Assembly (NCBI RefSeq): GCF_000166195.2
Contig: NZ_CM001403.1
Location: forward strand, 5,722,432-5,786,431
DNA from: Mucilaginibacter paludis DSM 18603
GTDB taxonomy: Bacteria; Bacteroidota; Bacteroidia; Sphingobacteriales; Sphingobacteriaceae
DNA: 64,000 nt
Direction: 5' to 3'
Shown here: piece by piece, positions 63,173 through 64,000 of the stretch
Position numbering within the stretch: the stretch's first letter is position 1
Layout of the letters: the number at the start of each line of letters is the position of its first letter
Made by a program: the position numbers and the translations under genes
The notes under the pieces: model-generated
What the model was told of the DNA's origin: nothing
The model's input: the letters and a program-made list of their open reading frames with translations, nothing else
Databases searched by the model: none

Positions 63173-64000
63173 TTATCCTATTTTCCCGTTTGCTGCTAAA
63201 GTGCTTGAAGCACTGTTCATTTTCTTGTCGATGCTTATGAGGGACGTATCTATCCTTGCCAACCTCTCTGTATTATCAGCCGTCCTAAGCGTATTGGCTG
63301 CAATCTGTTGTTGCCACCTGATACCCTGCATAGAAATATCTAATTGCTGCGATAGGGCCGAACTTCCACCGTTCTGTAAAGCAACAAGTTGAGCCAGGTA
63401 AGTATTGCTAACCGTAATCAGGTTGTTTGTCTGCAAAGTTGCAAGGCGTTGGCCGCCGAATTGCCCGGCAAGTAAATCAGCTTGATCGGATGTGATACCT
63501 TTTACAGCTGTTGATAAGTTGTTTGTGCCATTAATATCACTTGCCCCAATACCGGTAATCTTCTGAATATTATCAAGTTCGTTGGCAGCGTCTCCAATAA
63601 TTTTAGCGTACGCGTCTTTCAATGCAGCTATTTTATCATCTGTTAACCCACCTTCAGACGCATCTGCGAACTGCTGATAAAAATCAGCTATCTTCTTATT
63701 TAAGTAATTGGCTTGAAATGAACTAAGTAGGGCATTTTGCATCATGGTCTTAAAATCGTCAGCAAAGTCCGCTGCGGTTCGCTTACCGGCTTTAAATCCG
63801 TCAATGATGCCTTGAGCTATGCTATCCGCTGTTGTACCGGTAACCTGTTGGTTAATTGCGGAGGCAACATCTTGAGCAGATGTTCCAATGTCGTCAAGTT
63901 CATTTTTAACCTTTTGAAGTTCTTCAAACCAACTTTTAGTAGTGTCCGTTAACTTTCCCTCGGTATATAACTTTTCTAATTGATCGTAATCTGTTGTATT
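63173..64000 (-). CDS. Phage tail tape-measure protein, C-terminal part
   Basis: The frame is open from 64000 (window edge) to the stop at 63173, giving at least 275 residues; the ATG at 63745 is internal. The sequence shows IAQGIIDGFKAGKRTAADFA, then MMQNALLSSFQANYLNKKIA, DLLAGQFGGQRLATLQTNN and a C-terminal TSLISIDKKMNSASSTLAAN. These are typical of the C-termini of Bacteroidetes prophage tape-measure proteins. It sets tail length and sits inside the tail tube. Its N-terminal part and upstream phage genes lie beyond the window. Confidence 0.88.
   Translation of the reverse strand, partial: NTTDYDQLEKLYTEGKLTDTTKSWFEELQKVKNELDDIGTSAQDVASAINQQVTGTTADSIAQGIIDGFKAGKRTAADFADDFKTMMQNALLSSFQANYLNKKIADFYQQFADASEGGLTDDKIAALKDAYAKIIGDAANELDNIQKITGIGASDINGTNNLSTAVKGITSDQADLLAGQFGGQRLATLQTNNLITVSNTYLAQLVALQNGGSSALSQQLDISMQGIRWQQQIAANTLRTADNTERLARIDTSLISIDKKMNSASSTLAANGKIG

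Noticed and set aside
1..64000. CRISPR arrays
   Set aside because: The repeated segments are palindromic intergenic elements or degenerate simple repeats without regular unique spacers, and no cas gene is present.

Overview
The window looks like a chromosomal segment of a Bacteroidota bacterium of the family Sphingobacteriaceae, probably near Mucilaginibacter or Pedobacter. The clues are three SusC/SusD outer-membrane pairs, ECF sigma/FecR regulators, a T9SS plug-type protein, TlpA/DUF4369 thioredoxins, -7 boxes of the form TAnnTTTG, and a lack of classical Shine-Dalgarno sequences. The genus is an inference from gene content, not from a marker comparison.

Layout. 1-2.1 kb: a YwnB-like NAD(P)-binding protein, its Rrf2 regulator with a palindromic operator, and an ECF sigma factor on the minus strand. 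2.3-11.7 kb: FecR, SusC (with STN domain), SusD and two tandem TlpA-like thioredoxins. 11.7-12.5 kb: gene-free and repeat-rich, with a probable 251-bp MITE inside another repeat. 12.5-29 kb: mostly housekeeping and signalling genes (phosphate permease, universal stress protein, M13 peptidase, valS, two histidine kinases, HsdR_N-domain protein, holA, EVE protein, ABC-F ATPase). 29-36 kb: T9SS plug-type protein and a second SusC/SusD pair. 36-40.5 kb: unknown protein, Crp/Fnr regulator divergent from two tandem methyltransferases, thioesterase, macro-domain protein. 40.5-42.8 kb: repeat island with an IS110-type element whose 5' noncoding region folds like a bridge RNA. 42.9-45.5 kb: SpoU methyltransferase, galK, YciI-like and HMA-like small proteins. 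45.9-61.6 kb: ECF sigma, FecR, SusC (frameshifted), SusD, DUF5689 lipoprotein, beta-barrel protein, YVTN-propeller phosphoesterase, Tat-exported phospholipase C and Tat-exported metallophosphoesterase. 61.7-64 kb: DUF4397 lipoprotein, tRNA-Arg(CCG), and the edge of a prophage (3' end of a tape-measure gene).

The most system-like region is 45.9-61.6 kb. There, sigma/FecR-type surface sensing and a TonB-dependent SusCD uptake pair sit beside three exported phosphoesterases of different folds. I read it as a phosphate or phospholipid scavenging locus. Its SusC copy carries a one-base frameshift inside the STN domain. Intergenic DNA is rich in several dispersed repeat families: REP-like palindromes, GACTC-type simple arrays, and CCCGGTAGGG-type palindromes. 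Several genes have a -7 box 4-6 nt before the ATG, which predicts leaderless or nearly leaderless mRNAs.
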